Shown here in pieces: positions 41,096-50,404 of a stretch of 64,000 nucleotides of DNA. Every line of letters starts with the position of its first letter. The stretch's first letter is position 1. The position numbers and the translations under genes were made by a program. Origin of the DNA: Streptomyces caeruleatus (GTDB lineage Bacteria; Actinomycetota; Actinomycetes; Streptomycetales; Streptomycetaceae); the NCBI RefSeq assembly GCF_001514235.1, contig NZ_KQ948929.1:14208-78207 (forward strand). Reading direction: 5' to 3'. Under the pieces are notes generated by a model. The model was given only the letters and a program-made list of their open reading frames with translations. It searched no databases and was not told where the DNA came from.

Positions 41096-42625
41096 ATGTC
41101 CGAGCCCACCACCTCCCCCGCCGCCCGCTTCACCCTCGACTCGGCGTTCGACGTCGGCAGCGTCAACCCGCGTCTGTACGGATCGTTCGTCGAGCACATG
41201 GGCCGCTGCGTCTACACCGGCATCTACGAGCCCGGCCACCCCGCCGCCGACGCGGACGGCCTGCGCCAGGACGTCCTGGAACTGGTCCGGGAGCTCGGCG
41301 TCACCACGGTCCGCTACCCCGGCGGCAACTTCGTCTCGGGCTACCGCTGGGAGGACAGCGTGGGCCCGCGCGAGGAGCGTCCGACCCGGCTGGACCTGGC
41401 CTGGAAGTCCACCGAGACCAACGAGTTCGGCCTCGGCGAGTTCATGGAGTTCTGCGGCAAGACCGGCATGGAGCCGATGATGGCCGTCAACCTCGGCACG
41501 CGGGGCGTGGAGGACGCGGTACGGCTGCTGGAGTACGCGAACCACCCCGGCGGCACCGAACTGTCCGACCGGCGTATCGCCCACGGCGGCAAGGAGCCGT
41601 ACGGCATCCGGATGTGGTGCCTGGGCAACGAGATGGACGGCCCCTGGCAGACCGGGCACAAGACCCCCGAGGAGTACGGTCGCCTCGCCGCCGAGACCGC
41701 CCGCGCGATGCGGCAGGTCGACCCCGGTCTGGAACTGGTCGCCTGCGGCAGCTCCAGCTCCTCCATGCCGACGTTCGCTTCCTGGGAGTCGACGGTCCTG
41801 CAGGAGACGTACGACTTGGTGGACTACGTCTCCCTGCACGCCTACTACGAGGAGATCGACGGTGACCGCGACTCCTTCCTGGCGTCCGCGGTGGACATGG
41901 AGCACTTCATCGAGTCGGTCGTCGCCACCTGCGACCACGTCCGCGCCCGCCTGAAGGCGGACAAGCGGATCAACCTCTCCTTCGACGAGTGGAACGTCTG
42001 GTATCAGCAGCGGCCCAACCCGCACGCGGTGGAGGAGTGGCAGCAGGCGCCGCGCATTCTGGAGGACGTCTACACCGTCACCGACGCGGTGGTCTTCGGC
42101 TCGCTGCTCATCGCGCTGCTGCGGCACGCCGACCGGGTCACCTCGGCCTCCCTCGCGCAGCTCGTCAACGTCATCGCGCCGATCATGACCGAGCCGGGCG
42201 GCGCGGCGTGGCGGCAGACCACGTTCTACCCCTTCGCGCAGGCGTCGGCGTACGGGCGCGGCCGGGTGCTGCGCGTCGAGGTGGACAGCCCGACGTACAC
42301 CACCGCGCGCTTCGGTGAGGTACCGCTGCTGCACGCCACCGCGGTGATCGACGACGAGACCGGCGACATCACCGTCTTCACGGTCAACCGCAGCCAGACG
42401 GACGCCCTTCCTCTGCGGGTCGACCTGCGTGGCGTCGACGCCCACACCGTGGTGGAGCACCTCGTCCTGGCCGACGGCGACCCGGAGGCTGTCAACACCG
42501 CGGACCGGCCCGACCGGGTCACCCCGCGGCCCGCCACCGGCACGGCCGTCACCGACGGCGTCCTCCACGCCGAACTCGAACCGCTCTCCTGGAACATGAT
42601 CCGCCTGACGAACCGGCCCGCCTGA
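41096..42625 (+). CDS. Intracellular alpha-L-arabinofuranosidase, GH51
   Basis: A 509-residue GH51 enzyme removing arabinofuranosyl residues from imported oligosaccharides. N-terminal RLYGSFVEHMGRCVYTGIYEPGHP; acid/base Glu in WCLGNEMDGPWQ; nucleophile Glu in LSFDEWNVWY; C-terminal beta domain ending EPLSWNMIRL. No signal peptide, so it acts after uptake by the ABC system upstream. ATG 41096 has GAAAGG at 41085-41090. Confidence 0.93.
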   Translation: MSEPTTSPAARFTLDSAFDVGSVNPRLYGSFVEHMGRCVYTGIYEPGHPAADADGLRQDVLELVRELGVTTVRYPGGNFVSGYRWEDSVGPREERPTRLDLAWKSTETNEFGLGEFMEFCGKTGMEPMMAVNLGTRGVEDAVRLLEYANHPGGTELSDRRIAHGGKEPYGIRMWCLGNEMDGPWQTGHKTPEEYGRLAAETARAMRQVDPGLELVACGSSSSSMPTFASWESTVLQETYDLVDYVSLHAYYEEIDGDRDSFLASAVDMEHFIESVVATCDHVRARLKADKRINLSFDEWNVWYQQRPNPHAVEEWQQAPRILEDVYTVTDAVVFGSLLIALLRHADRVTSASLAQLVNVIAPIMTEPGGAAWRQTTFYPFAQASAYGRGRVLRVEVDSPTYTTARFGEVPLLHATAVIDDETGDITVFTVNRSQTDALPLRVDLRGVDAHTVVEHLVLADGDPEAVNTADRPDRVTPRPATGTAVTDGVLHAELEPLSWNMIRLTNRPA

Positions 42626-42684
42626 CGACGTCGGCGAGCCGACCGCCCCTGGGCCACCGTCGAACTCACTCCTGGGAAGAACCG

Positions 42685-43638
42685 ATGACAGCCGTTGCCC
42701 GACCCCTGTTCCGCGACCCCGTGCACGACGGCGCGACCGACCCCACCGTCATCTGGAACCGGCACGCCGGCGAGTGGTGGATGTTCTACACGAGCCGTCG
42801 CGCCGACGCGCCACCGTTGAACGACGTGAGCTGGGTGCACGGGAGCGACATCGGGATCGCGTCCTCCTCGGACGGCGGGGCCTCCTGGCTGTACCGCGGA
42901 GTCGCCGAGGGGCTGGACATCGAGCCCGGACGGCACACCTACTGGGCCCCCGAGATCATCGACGACGGAACCGAGTACCACATGTTCGTCAGCGTGATCC
43001 GGGGCGTCCCGACCCAGTGGGCGGGCCACGCCCGCGTGATCCGCCACTACACGAGCCACGACCTGTTCTCCTGGACGTACCGCTCCACCTTGTCGCTGTC
43101 GTCGGACAGGGTGATCGACACCTGCGTCCTGCGGCTCCCTATGGGCGGCTACCGCATGTGGTACAAGGACGAGGCCGACCACGCGCACACCTATGCGGCG
43201 GACAGCGAGGACCTGACGCGGTGGACCGTCCGGGGGCCCGCCGTCGAGTGCTCGGCACACGAAGGCCCCAACGTCTTCGAGCTCGGCGGCAGTTACTGGA
43301 TGCTTGTCGACGAGTGGCATGGCCTGCGCGTTCTTCACTCACGGGACCTGGAGACATGGGAGCCGAGGGGCCTCGTCCTCGACCGTCCCGGGCAGGGCCC
43401 GGACGACGGGGGGTACGGCTACCACGCCGACGTCGTCACCAGTGAACTCGGTGCCTACGTCTTCTACTTCACGCACCCGGGGCGGTCCGACGACGGCGCC
43501 GTGCACCCCGGCGACGACAACGACCGCCGAAGCTCCATCCAGGCAGCCCGCCTGCGGGTGAGCGGAGACACCCTCGTGTGCGACCGCGACGAAGCCCTTG
43601 AGGCCCCCATCCTTCCTCTCGAAGGGCCGTTCCGGTGA
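42685..43638 (+). CDS. Five-bladed-propeller glycoside hydrolase (GH43-like)
   Basis: A 317-residue putative glycosidase without signal peptide. The pattern TDPTVIWN (candidate base Asp), RVIDTCVLRL (candidate pKa-modulating Asp) and SAHEGPNVFELGGSYWMLVDEW (candidate acid Glu) fits the GH43/GH32 clan active site. Family assignment within that clan, and substrate, are uncertain; arabinan or galactan side chains are likely from context. Its stop overlaps the GTG of the lipoprotein gene. Confidence 0.7.
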   Translation: MTAVARPLFRDPVHDGATDPTVIWNRHAGEWWMFYTSRRADAPPLNDVSWVHGSDIGIASSSDGGASWLYRGVAEGLDIEPGRHTYWAPEIIDDGTEYHMFVSVIRGVPTQWAGHARVIRHYTSHDLFSWTYRSTLSLSSDRVIDTCVLRLPMGGYRMWYKDEADHAHTYAADSEDLTRWTVRGPAVECSAHEGPNVFELGGSYWMLVDEWHGLRVLHSRDLETWEPRGLVLDRPGQGPDDGGYGYHADVVTSELGAYVFYFTHPGRSDDGAVHPGDDNDRRSSIQAARLRVSGDTLVCDRDEALEAPILPLEGPFR

Positions 43639-44204
43639 CAGGAATCCGACAAGCGGCCCCGCGCCCGAAGAGGGCCCGGCGCACGGCGGTGATGTCGTTG
43701 TTCGCCGTGCTCCTGCTCGTCACCGGATGCCAGGCCGAAGAATCACCGGCCGGCTCCGGGGTGACCCTGCTCGACGGCGACACGATCGACGTCTCCGGCC
43801 CGACCCTCGTAGCCGCCCTCCCCGTCGACGACCAGGGAGACGTCGTCGCCGCGCACGCACGGAGCCAGATCCCGTCGCTCAAGAGCGTGGCGCTTCAGTA
43901 CCCCGACGTCCGGGTCCTCATCACCGACTCCGACGGCAACACGACCGACGGCGCACTGCGGAACTTCGCGGCGAACTGGTCCATCCCGGCCGGACTCGTG
44001 GTCGCCGCGGACTCGGCCTCGGCCGGCGCCCGGCTGTCCAAGGACGGACAGCTCCACACACTCCTGATCGGCGCCGATGGACACGTGGCGGCCGATTGGG
44101 CGAACCAGCCCGCTCCTACGCAGGCGATCGTCGCCGCGCTCCGCAAGAGCACGGCGAGCCCAACCACCCATCCCGACAATGTTGTGCGGGGAGAATCACC
44201 ATGA
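43635..44204 (+). CDS. Lipoprotein with a thioredoxin-like fold lacking a CxxC motif
   Basis: A 189-residue lipoprotein: basic N-terminus, hydrophobic segment and lipobox LVTGC (Cys32). The mature part resembles redoxins in spacing (VAALPVDDQGDVVAAHARSQIPSLKSVALQYPDVRVLITDSDGN in pattern; then NWSIPAGLVVAAD and LIGADGHVAADW), but no CxxC pair is present. Redox chemistry is therefore unlikely. It overlaps both neighbours (GTGA at its start, ATGA at its end) in a tightly coupled trio with two carbohydrate-active proteins. Function unknown. Confidence 0.6.
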   Translation: MTGIRQAAPRPKRARRTAVMSLFAVLLLVTGCQAEESPAGSGVTLLDGDTIDVSGPTLVAALPVDDQGDVVAAHARSQIPSLKSVALQYPDVRVLITDSDGNTTDGALRNFAANWSIPAGLVVAADSASAGARLSKDGQLHTLLIGADGHVAADWANQPAPTQAIVAALRKSTASPTTHPDNVVRGESP

Positions 44205-46588
44205 GACATGTCACCGACACAAGACGGTTCATCGCAGGCCTGGTCGTCACCCTGCTGCTCGCCTGCGCCACGGTAGTACTTACGCCGGCGGTGCAAGCCC
44301 AGGCGGCGGGCACCTCCTACTACGTGGACTGCTCGGCGGCAGCGAACGGGACCGGCACGTCCGGCTCGCCGTGGAACTCGCTGGCCGGCCCGAACGCGAA
44401 GACCTTCGCGCCGGGGGACCAGCTGCTGCTGAAGCGAGGGACGACCTGCACCGGAACCCTGCACCCGCTGGGCTCGGGCAGCGCTGCGGGCGGGTCGATC
44501 TCCATCGACGCCTACGGCACGGGCGCCCTGCCGATCATCGCCGGAGGCGGCGGCACGGACGCGATCTACCTGCACAACCAGGAGTACTGGGAGATCTCCA
44601 ACCTGGAGGTGACCAACACCGGCGCGGTGAAGGGCGCCAACGCGCGGCGCGGTGTGTACGTGGTGCTCGAGAACTACGGCACCGGCAACCACTACAAGGT
44701 CAGCAACCTCAACATCCATGACGTGAACGGCAACAACTCGAAGGAAGTCGACGGCAGCGCCGGCATACTCTTCGCCGTTCTCGGGACCACGACGCCCAGC
44801 GCCTTCAACGACGTCGACATCGACGGCAACACCGTCGCCAACATCGCCCGCAGCGGTATCAACATGTCGAGCACATGGCTGTGCCGGCCGTCCATCGGCT
44901 GCAACACCCCGGCCTGGACCCCCTGGACCGGCGTCGTCGTCCACAACAACACCGTCCACGACACGGACGGTGACGGCATCGTCGTCCAGATGTCGCAGGA
45001 CGCCCTCATCGAGCACAACGTCGTCTACAACGCGGCGAAGGCCCCGAACGCGGCGAACGCCGGCATCTGGGCCTGGGACTCCGACGGGACCGTGATCCAG
45101 TACAACGAGGCCTACGGCACCAAGAAGCTCACCGGGAACCCCGACGGCCAGGGCTTCGACGTCGACTACGGGCAGGACGGCACCGTCGTCCAGTACAACT
45201 ACAGCCACGACAACGAGGGCGGGTTCCTCCTCTTCTGCGGCTGCGGCGGAGGGTCACGCCTGAGCAGCAACGCCGTGGTCCGCTACAACGTCAGCGAGGA
45301 CGACCGTCTCCGGGTCGTCAACATGCTCGGCTCGCAGGACTCCAAGTTCTACAACAACACCATCTACCTCCCCTCCGGATCGACCGCGAACGTCTTCGAG
45401 GTCACCGGCGCCTGGAACGACCTCACCCTCGCCAACAACCTCATCTACAACCTGGGCAGCGGCGGCTACGCCTACACCAGCGGCCAGCCGGCCTCGAACT
45501 TCGCCTGGCGGAACAACCTCTTCTACGGCAATCACCCGGCCAGTGAGCCGACCGGCAACGGGAACATCACCGGCGATCCCCTGCTGGCCTCGCCCGGCAG
45601 CGGCGGCACCGGCATCGGCAGCGTCGCGGGCTACCAGATCAGCTCGTCGTCGTCCCCGGCCATCGGCGCGGGAGTCGTCATCCCCGACAACGGCGGCAAG
45701 GACTACTGGGGCTCGGCCGTTCCCTCGGTCTGCGCACCCGACATCGGCGCCGACCAGTTCAGCACGCCGTCCGACGCGACCTGCCTCGCGAACGAGAACC
45801 TCGGCTTCGAGAAGGGATCACTCACGGCGTGGAGCGCCTGGAACTCCGCCTCGGTGGTGAACTCGGGCGCCCACAGCGGAACCTACGCGGCCCGGGTCGG
45901 TCCCTCGCCGGCCTCCGTCGAGCAGAACGTCCCTGTCGCGCCCCGGACGACGTACCGGGTCTCGGGCTGGGTGAAGTCCGCCGTCGCCGGTGAGGTCATG
46001 AACGTCGGCGTCAAGAACACCGGCGGCCTCGAAACGACGGCAAGCGCCAGCGGCACCGGGTGGACCTTCGTCTCCGCCGACTTCACCACCGGGGCGGCGA
46101 ACGGCACCGTGCGGCTGTACTGCTACAAGAGTTCGGGTACGGGCAACGGTTACTGCGACGACCTGGCCGTCACCCCCGTCAAGAACTACGCGATCAACGG
46201 CAACTTCGAGTCCGGCCACACCGTGCCCTGGCGCAACGGCGACTTCTCGCTCACGGGCACGGCGGCCAACGGCAACGCCGCCGGGCTGACGAACGCGTCC
46301 CTGACCTCAGGCTCCCTGTTCCAGATCGTCACCGGCCTCACACCGAACACCACCTACCGGCTGACCGGCTCCCTCGCGAGCCAGACCGCCGGCACGACGA
46401 CGGCACTGGAGGCCAAGCTCTACAACGGCACCGCCGTCACGAGTGCCTCGACCACGTCGAGTACGTACTCAAAGCAGTCGACGACCTTCACCACGGGCGC
46501 GGGCGTGACCTCCGCCCGCATCTACTGCCACCTCGTCTCCGGAAGCGGCGACGGCTACTGCGACGAAGTCACCCTGACCCAGCAGTGA
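44201..46588 (+). CDS. Secreted right-handed beta-helix protein with two C-terminal carbohydrate-binding modules
   Basis: A 795-residue exported protein. Signal peptide residues 1-36 (FIAGLVVTLLLACATVVL, cleavage after QAQA). The beta-helix (about 38-530) shows repeated parallel-helix rungs such as IDGNTVANIARSGINM, VVHNNTVHDTDGDGIVVQM and IEHNVVYNA. Two tandem CBM4/9-type jelly rolls follow (about 540-665, NLGFEKGSLTAWSAWN; and 665-795, NGNFESGHTVPWRNG). Helix proteins of this shape include polysaccharide lyases and GHs of several families. Catalytic class cannot be set from sequence alone. Confidence 0.75.
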   Translation: MRHVTDTRRFIAGLVVTLLLACATVVLTPAVQAQAAGTSYYVDCSAAANGTGTSGSPWNSLAGPNAKTFAPGDQLLLKRGTTCTGTLHPLGSGSAAGGSISIDAYGTGALPIIAGGGGTDAIYLHNQEYWEISNLEVTNTGAVKGANARRGVYVVLENYGTGNHYKVSNLNIHDVNGNNSKEVDGSAGILFAVLGTTTPSAFNDVDIDGNTVANIARSGINMSSTWLCRPSIGCNTPAWTPWTGVVVHNNTVHDTDGDGIVVQMSQDALIEHNVVYNAAKAPNAANAGIWAWDSDGTVIQYNEAYGTKKLTGNPDGQGFDVDYGQDGTVVQYNYSHDNEGGFLLFCGCGGGSRLSSNAVVRYNVSEDDRLRVVNMLGSQDSKFYNNTIYLPSGSTANVFEVTGAWNDLTLANNLIYNLGSGGYAYTSGQPASNFAWRNNLFYGNHPASEPTGNGNITGDPLLASPGSGGTGIGSVAGYQISSSSSPAIGAGVVIPDNGGKDYWGSAVPSVCAPDIGADQFSTPSDATCLANENLGFEKGSLTAWSAWNSASVVNSGAHSGTYAARVGPSPASVEQNVPVAPRTTYRVSGWVKSAVAGEVMNVGVKNTGGLETTASASGTGWTFVSADFTTGAANGTVRLYCYKSSGTGNGYCDDLAVTPVKNYAINGNFESGHTVPWRNGDFSLTGTAANGNAAGLTNASLTSGSLFQIVTGLTPNTTYRLTGSLASQTAGTTTALEAKLYNGTAVTSASTTSSTYSKQSTTFTTGAGVTSARIYCHLVSGSGDGYCDEVTLTQQ

Positions 46589-46594
46589 CCGACA

Positions 46595-46639
46595 GCGTGG
46601 GCGTCCCGCACGGGCCAGGACCGTGCGGGGCGCCCACGC
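46595..46639 (+). terminator. 19-bp stem-loop after the beta-helix gene
   Basis: Arms 46595-46613 and 46621-46639 pair with one G-U and a 7-nt loop. Ends the operon from the aldolase/GH51 side before the GH97 gene. Confidence 0.8.
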
Positions 46640-46691
46640 GTTTCTCGTGTCGATGTCTTTTTCACGCAACTCAACAGAGAGGTGACCGACC

Positions 46692-48665
46692 ATGGGAACG
46701 TCAGGACGTCAGGAGCAGCCCGGCCTGCCCGACGCCGCTCGCCCGGGTGTGCTGTCCCGGCGCGGGGTCCTCAAGGCAGCGGCGGTCGCGACGGGGGCGA
46801 CCGCACTGGGGCTGGCCGGCACGGGAGAGGCGCACGCCGCGGACGCCGTCATGACCGCCACGTCACCGGACGGCAGCAACAGGATCACGGTGTCGCTGAT
46901 CGGCGGAACGCTCTCCTGGTCGGCCAAACGCGCCGGCACGACGGTCGTCGGCACCTCGGTGCTCGGGCTCGTGATGAGCGACGGCACCACGCTGGGCACC
47001 GCGAACACCGTGATGACCAGATATCAGCACTGGACCCAGGACAGCACCTGGACCCCGGTGTACGGGCGCAACGCGACGATCCGCGACCACTACCAGGAAA
47101 TGCGCTGGAACCTTCAGGACAGCGGCAGCGGCGTCACCTTCGGCGTCCAGATACGCGCCTACGACACCGGAGTCGCGCTGCGCTACACGCTGCTCGGCAC
47201 CGGCAAGGCCACCATCTCCGACGAGCTGACCGGCTTCGTGTTCCCCGCCGGCACCCTGGTCCACAGCGCCCGGGACGAGGGCGTGTACACCCCCGTCGCG
47301 CCGGACGCGATCCCCTCCACCGGCACCTCCGGCACGGACGTCGGCCCCCTGACCGACATGCCTCTGCTGGTCACGCTGCCCGGCGCGCTGCGTGCCTGCA
47401 TCTGCGAGTCCTCCCGCGTCAACTACCCGCGGGGGATGCTCACTTCGGTCTCCGGGCAGAGCAACACCCTCAAGACGTACCTGATGAAGAAGACCGCCCG
47501 CGGCAGCGGCACCGTGCAGACCACCTCGACCGTCACCACACCGTTCGCCACGCCCTGGCGGGTCCTCGTCCTCGGATCCTCCGACACCGACCTGGTCGAC
47601 AACGCCGAACTGGTGCTCAACCTGGCCCCGGCCAGCGCCCTCACCGACACGACGTGGATCCGGCCGGGCAAGGTGTTCCGCTGCAACCTGACCACCGCCG
47701 CGGGAATCGCCGGCGTGGACTTCGCCGTCGCCCGCAACCTGGACTACGTCGAGTACGACGCGGGGTGGTACGGCCCGGAGTTCACCACCACCGACGCGAC
47801 CACGGCGATCGGGGACATCGACCTGCCCATGGTGATCAACCACGCCACGACGAACGGCATCGGCGTCTTCCTCTACGTCAACCGTCTGGCCCTGACCGAC
47901 CCCGACACCCTGTTCGCCCTCTACAAGAGCTGGGGCGTCGCCGGCATCAAGCTCGGCTTCATCAACGACGGCACCCAGGCCATGACCAACCAGATCATCG
48001 CCTGGGCCAAGACGGCCGCCAAGTACAACCTGCTGATCGACATGCACGACAACGTGCGGCCCTTCGGCTACGAGCGCACCTACCCCAACTGGATCAGCCT
48101 GGAGGGCGTCCGGGGCAACGAGCAGTTCCCCACGGCCACCCACAACGTGACGCTGCCCTTCGCCCGCAACGTCGGCGGACCGATGGACTACACCATCTGT
48201 TACGGCCAGTCCCGCGACCTGACGACCAACAACCACCAGATGGCGATGGCAGCGGTGTACTACCAGCCGCTCAACTTCCTCTACTGGTACTCCACACCGT
48301 CGTCGTACGCCACCACCGCCAACTGGCCCGGGCTGTCGTGGTTCGACGCAGTGCCCACCACCTGGGACGAGAGCAGAACCCTCACCGGTTCGATCGGCGA
48401 GTACATCGCGGTCGCCCGCCGCAGCGGCGCCACCTGGTTCCTGGGGGCGATGACCAACGAGACGGCCCGCACCCTGTCGGTCCCGCTGGACTTCCTCGAC
48501 AGCGGCGTCAACTACACCGCCACCGTCTACGCGGACGGACCGGCGGGAACCACCCCGCACGCCACGCCCACGGTGGTCAGCACCCGGACCGTCACCTCCT
48601 CGACGACTCTGAGCATGGCGATGACCAGCGCGGGTGGTCAGGCGGTCATCCTCAAGCCGAGCTGA
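46692..48665 (+). CDS. Secreted GH97-family glycoside hydrolase
   Basis: A 657-residue Tat-exported enzyme (LSRRGVLKAAAVATGATALG, cleavage after AHA). N-terminal GH97 beta-sandwich begins ATSPDGSNRITVSLIGGTLSW. The barrel carries YVEYDAGWYGPE, GIKLGFINDGTQ, LLIDMHDNVRPFGYERTYPNW and ISLEGVRGNEQ, the family hallmarks. Retaining alpha-galactosidases of GH97 have an Asp nucleophile in the IKxDF strand; here that strand reads IKLGF, so an inverting mechanism or altered function is possible. AGAGGTGA precedes the ATG. Probable alpha-galactosidase or alpha-glucosidase of the locus. Confidence 0.83.
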   Translation: MGTSGRQEQPGLPDAARPGVLSRRGVLKAAAVATGATALGLAGTGEAHAADAVMTATSPDGSNRITVSLIGGTLSWSAKRAGTTVVGTSVLGLVMSDGTTLGTANTVMTRYQHWTQDSTWTPVYGRNATIRDHYQEMRWNLQDSGSGVTFGVQIRAYDTGVALRYTLLGTGKATISDELTGFVFPAGTLVHSARDEGVYTPVAPDAIPSTGTSGTDVGPLTDMPLLVTLPGALRACICESSRVNYPRGMLTSVSGQSNTLKTYLMKKTARGSGTVQTTSTVTTPFATPWRVLVLGSSDTDLVDNAELVLNLAPASALTDTTWIRPGKVFRCNLTTAAGIAGVDFAVARNLDYVEYDAGWYGPEFTTTDATTAIGDIDLPMVINHATTNGIGVFLYVNRLALTDPDTLFALYKSWGVAGIKLGFINDGTQAMTNQIIAWAKTAAKYNLLIDMHDNVRPFGYERTYPNWISLEGVRGNEQFPTATHNVTLPFARNVGGPMDYTICYGQSRDLTTNNHQMAMAAVYYQPLNFLYWYSTPSSYATTANWPGLSWFDAVPTTWDESRTLTGSIGEYIAVARRSGATWFLGAMTNETARTLSVPLDFLDSGVNYTATVYADGPAGTTPHATPTVVSTRTVTSSTTLSMAMTSAGGQAVILKPS

Positions 48666-48799
48666 CGCCCCGCGCCCCGGGCTGTCCCGTACCGACCCCG
48701 ACGTCGCGCCAGCCCCGCAGCCGCGCCCACACCATGTCCGCGGTGCCGATCAGTGTGGTGGCCAGCACCGTGTCGTCGGTGGCCGGGCCGACCGGGCCG

Positions 48800-49102
48800 A
48801 CCGGGCCCGTCGTAGTCCTCCACCACGCTCGCGTCGAAGCCGAGCGGTCGGTGGAAGGTGATCGACCCCTCGTTGGTGACGGAGGTGATCGCTTTGAGGC
48901 GGACCGCGCCCTGGCCTCGCGCCACCTCGGTGAAGTGCGTGTGGAGGCGGCGGCCGAGGCCGGTGCCGCGGCTGTCGTCCCGGGTGGCGATCAGGTGGAC
49001 GTATCCGGTGTGGTCGGGCGTGACGAAGCCGAGAAGGTAGCCGCGGATGCCGTCCTCGGCGCGGGCGACCAGGCAGGTTGCTCCGAACTCCCGCACCAGC
49101 AC
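48800..49102 (-). pseudogene. Truncated GNAT acetyltransferase
   Basis: The frame starting at 49102 carries a GNAT core: YLLGFVTPDHTGYVHLIATR, the acetyl-CoA loop RDDSRGTGLGRRLHTHF and AITSVTNEGSITFHRPLGF. The N-terminal ~40 residues of the family are missing. After VEDYDGPGR the frame runs into low-complexity GGCCGACCG repeats (48782-48808) instead of the usual short C-terminus, which suggests a frameshift. Convergent with GH97. Confidence 0.55.
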
Positions 49103-49186
49103 CGGCTGGTGGGGCGATCATGGTACGCGGGTTACGTCGAGCTGTCGGGCGGTTGACTGCGACGCGTTTCAGAAAGTGGACGCGTG

Positions 49187-49215
49187 TTGGCCCTGAGCTG
49201 CGGCTGCTGTAGAAA
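49187..49215 (+). promoter_or_regulatory. Promoter of the sulfonate operon
   Basis: TTGGCC (49187-49192), 17-bp spacer, TAGAAA (49210-49215). Transcription would start about 49222, next to the leader-peptide ATG at 49224, giving a leaderless or nearly leaderless message. Confidence 0.5.
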
Positions 49216-49223
49216 TGGGCCTC

Positions 49224-49295
49224 ATGAATTCCGAGCTCTTGGTGCGACGCCTGGTCATCGACCTGTGCCGACGCCCGGGCTCGTGTTGTCGCTGA
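49224..49295 (+). CDS. Cysteine-containing leader peptide of a sulfur operon
   Basis: A 23-residue frame: MNSELLVRRLVIDLCRR followed by PGSCCR and TGA. It matches the actinobacterial leader-peptide pattern found before sulfur-assimilation genes (RRxxIDLxR core with Cys near the end). Three Cys codons, two adjacent just before the stop, make ribosome progress sensitive to cysteinyl-tRNA. It lies 184 bp before the sulfonate permease, followed by alternative hairpins. Confidence 0.75.
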   Translation: MNSELLVRRLVIDLCRRPGSCCR

Positions 49296-49310
49296 TCTGA
49301 CTTCTTCTCT

Positions 49311-49353
49311 CTGATGCGCCCTGCCGTGCGGTGACCTCACCCGCATCAGGGCG
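49311..49353 (+). promoter_or_regulatory. Mutually exclusive hairpins, candidate cysteine attenuator
   Basis: CTGATGCG (49311-49318) pairs with CGCATCAG (49342-49349). CGCCCTG (49317-49323) pairs with CAGGGCG (49347-49353). The arms overlap, so only one form can exist at a time, as expected for leader-peptide-controlled attenuation. Confidence 0.5.
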
Positions 49354-49478
49354 GTTCCCGCGTCCTCACTCCGGGCGCGCTCCCCCTTCTTCGTTCGCCA
49401 TCACCCTCGCTCGGGGCCCGGCTGTCGTTGTCGGTCGACAGCGGTTGCTCGCGTCCCGGCGTTCACGGAGGACCCCTC

Positions 49479-50351
49479 GTGTCCACAACCAAGCCTGTGT
49501 CGACGGCTGATGACGCTGCGTCAGCCACGACGCCCCGGCGATCTCATACGTCGGCCGGCGGCGCCTGGGTGCGGCTGCGCCACGTCGCGCTGCCGGTCGG
49601 GTCGCTGCTGCTCTTCCTCGTGCTGTGGCAGCTGCTGGCGGCGAGCGGTACGTGGAGTGAGACGCTGGTTCCGTCGCCGGCGAAGGTGTGGGACGCGTTC
49701 GTCGACGTCTCGACCACGCATGACGGCGTACGCGGATACAACGGCACCACGCTCATCGAGCACCTCGGTATCAGTCTGCGGCGCATCGCGTTCGGTGCGG
49801 GCATCGGCGTCGCGGCCGGGGTGGTGTTCGGGCTGCTCATGGGCACGGTCGGCTGGGTGCGGTCGCTGTTCGAGCCGTGGATCACGTTCCTGCGGACGCT
49901 GCCGCCGCTGGCGTACTTCTCGCTGCTCATCATCTGGCTGGGCATCAACGAGGAGCCCAAGGTCACGCTGCTGGCCGTGGCCGCGTTCCCGCCGGTGGCG
50001 GTGTCGACCACCGCCGCCGTGGCGGCCGTGCCGAAGAGCCTGATCGAGGCTGCCCGCGCACTCGGCGGGTCACGGTGGGACGTCATCCGGGACGTCGTCG
50101 TCCCGTCCGCGCTACCGGAGACACTCACCGGCGTCCGGCTCGCCGTGGGAGTGGCCTACTCCTCCCTGGTCGCCGCCGAGTTGGTGAACGGCCTGCCCGG
50201 CATCGGCGGCATGGTCAAGGACGCCGCCAACTACAACAACACCCCTGTGGTCGTGGTCGGCATCATCGCGATCGGCGTCTCCGGCCTGATCATCGACGGC
50301 CTGCTGCTGCGGCTGGAGCGCATGGTCGTGCCCTGGCGCGGACGCACATAG
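49479..50351 (+). CDS. ssuC: Aliphatic sulfonate/taurine ABC transporter permease
   Basis: A 290-residue SsuC/TauC-type permease with six spans (first VALPVGSLLLFLVLWQLLA) and the EAA loop EAARALGGSRWDVIRDVVVPSALP. GTG 49479 has GGAGG at 49467-49471. First structural gene of the operon. Confidence 0.88.
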   Translation: MSTTKPVSTADDAASATTPRRSHTSAGGAWVRLRHVALPVGSLLLFLVLWQLLAASGTWSETLVPSPAKVWDAFVDVSTTHDGVRGYNGTTLIEHLGISLRRIAFGAGIGVAAGVVFGLLMGTVGWVRSLFEPWITFLRTLPPLAYFSLLIIWLGINEEPKVTLLAVAAFPPVAVSTTAAVAAVPKSLIEAARALGGSRWDVIRDVVVPSALPETLTGVRLAVGVAYSSLVAAELVNGLPGIGGMVKDAANYNNTPVVVVGIIAIGVSGLIIDGLLLRLERMVVPWRGRT

Positions 50352-50404
50352 CCCCCCGGCCTCCCTGCGCACCGACACCCCCTCCCCATAGAAACGGCTC
50401 CGCC

